From Falsibacillus albus (GTDB lineage: Bacteria; Bacillota; Bacilli; Bacillales; DSM-25281), in the NCBI RefSeq assembly GCF_003668575.1, contig NZ_RCVZ01000004.1, positions 186,001 to 250,000 on the forward strand: 64,000 nt of DNA, written 5' to 3'. Of the stretch, positions 61,988 through 64,000 are shown piece after piece. The notes beneath the pieces were generated by a model. It searched no databases, had not been told where the DNA came from, and saw nothing but the letters and a program-made list of their open reading frames with translations. The translations under genes were made by a program, and so were the position numbers. Each line of letters starts with the position of its first letter. Positions within the stretch are counted from its first letter, which is position 1.

Positions 61988-63808
61988 TTAATAAGTAGCC
62001 GCAGCTAATTTTCTTTCTGTTTGCCCAGGTTTGTTTAGAAGCTGATGAAAAAGTCCATTTGTTTTCCCGGCCAGCTCATGATACCGTCCCTTCTCAATGA
62101 CTCTACCGTGTTCCATTACGATAATTTGATCTGCATTTTGAATCGTCGATAGCCGATGTGCAACTACAATTATGGTCATTTTGCCTTTCATTTGTTCCAA
62201 TGCATACTGGATGGCAGCTTCATTAATTGTATCAAGCGCGCTTGTTGCCTCATCCAATATAAGGATACTCGGCTTTTTCAATAGTGCCCGTGCCATTACA
62301 ATCCTTTGACGTTCTCCACCTGATAGCTTCACGCCCCTATCCCCAATCAACGTCTCCAGCCCCTTAGGCAGCTTTTGAATGAATGATTCAGCAGCAGCAA
62401 ATTTTAATGCTTCCCAAATTTCCGCATCTGTTGCTTTTTGATTCGTAAGCAGAAGATTTTCTCTAATGCTTGCATTGAATAAGAACGCATCCTGTGGAAC
62501 ATAACTGATTGATTGCCTTAGAGATAACATCTTATCCGTTGTCATTTTATTTCCATCAATATATATATTTCCCTCAGTTGGTTGATAAAGCCCCATAATC
62601 AGATCTATTAATGTGCTTTTGCCGGCTCCTGAATGCCCTACTACAGCTGTCATCTGATTGGCTGGGATATTAATGGAAATGTTGACTAAAGCAGCCGTTT
62701 CATTTTGATTTTCATAGTGAAACGTTATATTGCTGCAAAGGATATTTTTTTGGATATTGATTGGCTGGATTGGTTGAGATCCATCACTAAATGAAAATTC
62801 CTTTGACTTATAGCATTCTTCTTGAAGGGTGTATATAGATTCAAATGCAGGAACGGATGATGCGATTTGTTCCAGACTTGACTGTATACCTGAAAATCGC
62901 GGCCAAAGCCTCGAAAAAATTAAGATGATCATTAGTAAAGTAGCAGGATTGCTCTTAAAGACAAGTACTGAAATAAGAATGAATATTGAGATAAATAATG
63001 CCGATGCTATTTTATATACTAATTGAGAATTTGTCCTGATCCCCATGATTACCCTTTGTTCCTTCGTTATAGTTTCACACCAATGTTCAAGCCAGGCCAG
63101 GCGCGGCCTTTCAAGGGAATTGCTTTTAATATCCTTGATGCCATTGAAGTGATCGGATATTCCGGACAAATACTTCCTTGAAAGATCAGTAGTTTGAAAC
63201 CCCACTTTTTTCGATTGAGCAACGTATTTTTTTGACAGGTTAATGATAATCCCGCCTGCACAAATGACAAATAAAGTCAGTGACGGGGAAATCAAAGCTG
63301 CCAATCCAATTTGAATAATCGAAAACATGATGGAGGTCAGAAGCTGAAGAAACGTATTCGTCCCGGCGCTCACTCTACTTAATTCGCTTGTTAGTGCATT
63401 TATCAGATCGGATTTTCTTTTTTGGACAAAAAAGCTCCAGTTCGATTGAAGAATGCTTTGATAAGTATCCAAACGAAGTCGATTAATAAAGCCAACTTGT
63501 AGGGACATATTTTTCCTTACTATAGATCGCTGAAACAGTGCCTGCACGATGACGATCACCAAAAAAACGGTTAGGCTGATTGGCAATGCCCATGTTTTAG
63601 GGATTGAATTCAATATGTTCAATATACCCAAAAGGCGATTATTCGGAGAATCAAAAGAAATAAGTCCGCTTGCAGCCAGCATTGGTATAAGCATGATCAT
63701 TCCTATGCCTTCTAGCAAACTTGCAACAATCATTCCAATCATATTTATGATTAGATTAAATCCTGTAAAAATGTACATTTGTTTAGAAAAATACCACAAA
63801 TGCTTCAT
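61988..63808 (-). CDS. ABC transporter, fused permease and ATPase
   Basis: This 606-residue protein has six helices (to about 320) and an ATPase with VVGHSGAGKSTLIDLIMGLY, VKLSGGERQRIVMARALLKK and ILILDEATSALD. No peptidase domain. It lies just upstream of the eps promoter and ten bases after a partial gene, so it belongs to another unit. The cargo could be a peptide or a lipid-linked compound. Confidence 0.9.
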   Translation of the reverse strand: MKHLWYFSKQMYIFTGFNLIINMIGMIVASLLEGIGMIMLIPMLAASGLISFDSPNNRLLGILNILNSIPKTWALPISLTVFLVIVIVQALFQRSIVRKNMSLQVGFINRLRLDTYQSILQSNWSFFVQKRKSDLINALTSELSRVSAGTNTFLQLLTSIMFSIIQIGLAALISPSLTLFVICAGGIIINLSKKYVAQSKKVGFQTTDLSRKYLSGISDHFNGIKDIKSNSLERPRLAWLEHWCETITKEQRVIMGIRTNSQLVYKIASALFISIFILISVLVFKSNPATLLMIILIFSRLWPRFSGIQSSLEQIASSVPAFESIYTLQEECYKSKEFSFSDGSQPIQPINIQKNILCSNITFHYENQNETAALVNISINIPANQMTAVVGHSGAGKSTLIDLIMGLYQPTEGNIYIDGNKMTTDKMLSLRQSISYVPQDAFLFNASIRENLLLTNQKATDAEIWEALKFAAAESFIQKLPKGLETLIGDRGVKLSGGERQRIVMARALLKKPSILILDEATSALDTINEAAIQYALEQMKGKMTIIVVAHRLSTIQNADQIIVMEHGRVIEKGRYHELAGKTNGLFHQLLNKPGQTERKLAAATY

Positions 63809-63818
63809 TGGAAGCCTC

Positions 63819-64000
63819 CTATGTTAGAGCTGATTTCTTTGTCTTCCTCCATAACCATATCATTGGCCTCAACGGAAAATATAACAAATGCAACACTTTG
63901 GGCAGGGGCATAGCCAATGCATCCTCAGGATATGGGTAGAAATAGCTGAAAAAAGACAGTCCTTTTTGAAAAAAAGATTTAAGAGAAAAAATATATTTTT
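63819..64000 (-). CDS. Partial protein, C-terminal 60 residues
   Basis: A minus-strand frame enters from the right edge and ends at a TAG at 63819. It includes SYFYPYPEDALAMPLPKVLH and ends RKTKKSALT. It precedes the ABC gene by ten bases, so it is in the same operon. The family is not recognised from this piece. Confidence 0.55.
   Translation of the reverse strand, partial: KYIFSLKSFFQKGLSFFSYFYPYPEDALAMPLPKVLHLLYFPLRPMIWLWRKTKKSALT

Overview
The window comes from a low-GC, spore-former-type Bacillaceae chromosome. The evidence is the gene content: a yhbDEF-yhcA block, bdbDC, a B. subtilis-type eps operon with EpsA/B/C/D/F/G/L/M/N homologues, T-box-controlled tRNA synthetase regulation, LTA-synthase family enzymes and AGGAGG ribosome-binding sites. 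No rRNA, tRNA, CRISPR array or intact transposon was found. Most genes lie on the minus strand.

Layout. Positions 1-7.6 kb hold an ECF sigma/anti-sigma pair under an ECF-type promoter, then a c-di-GMP-I riboswitch driving a phenylacetate-CoA ligase-like enzyme and a methyl-accepting protein, a DCC-family oxidoreductase divergent from an HxlR regulator, a BAAT-type acyl-CoA hydrolase and ComFB. From 7.7 to 19.6 kb come DNA repair genes (alkyladenine glycosylase, alkyltransferase-like protein), an LTA-synthase-like protein, bdbDC, a MarR regulator, a one-domain sigma factor remnant, a truncated CAP protein and folD behind a ZTP riboswitch. From 19.8 to 26.4 kb lie yhcA-yhbF-yhbE-yhbD (bactofilins plus MFS pump), cardiolipin synthase and a signal peptidase. 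From 26.7 to 32.5 kb there are an ArsR-type regulator, an MFS pump, a DUF421 protein and a 7TM sensor kinase. At 32.6-35.0 kb two tandem threonine T-boxes control an unusual threonyl-tRNA synthetase that lacks the TGS domain and has lost editing residues. From 35.2 to 40.8 kb come small and hypothetical genes and a second ECF sigma/anti-sigma operon.

The most interesting part is 41.1-63.8 kb. A compact minus-strand operon (45.7 to 41.1 kb) reads: short Gly/Asn-rich precursor-like peptide, HPr-kinase-like kinase, PqqD-type recognition protein, S24/S26 serine peptidase, ABC exporter, nucleotidyltransferase. This looks like a RiPP (ribosomally made, modified peptide) pathway without a lasso cyclase or other recognised ring-forming enzyme. 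A second, frameshifted precursor-like gene with the same leader motif is fused to a CFI-box-like cysteine domain. Directly upstream is an exopolysaccharide operon (61.8 to 46.4 kb), which contains a SinR-like regulator and an EAR-type RNA between epsB and epsC.

The promoters of the RiPP operon and of epsA both carry the same 16-bp palindrome (GTTCTTT-NN-AAAGAAC, the SinR half-site as an inverted repeat). In both, exactly 11 bp separate it from a TATAAT -10 box. The sequence therefore suggests that the peptide pathway and the biofilm matrix operon are one SinR-like regulon. An ABC transporter and a partial gene lie beyond epsA at the right edge.

Dispersed copies of a degenerate GC-rich intergenic repeat (around 0.2, 7.1, 16.4, 27.8 and 41.0 kb) punctuate the window.
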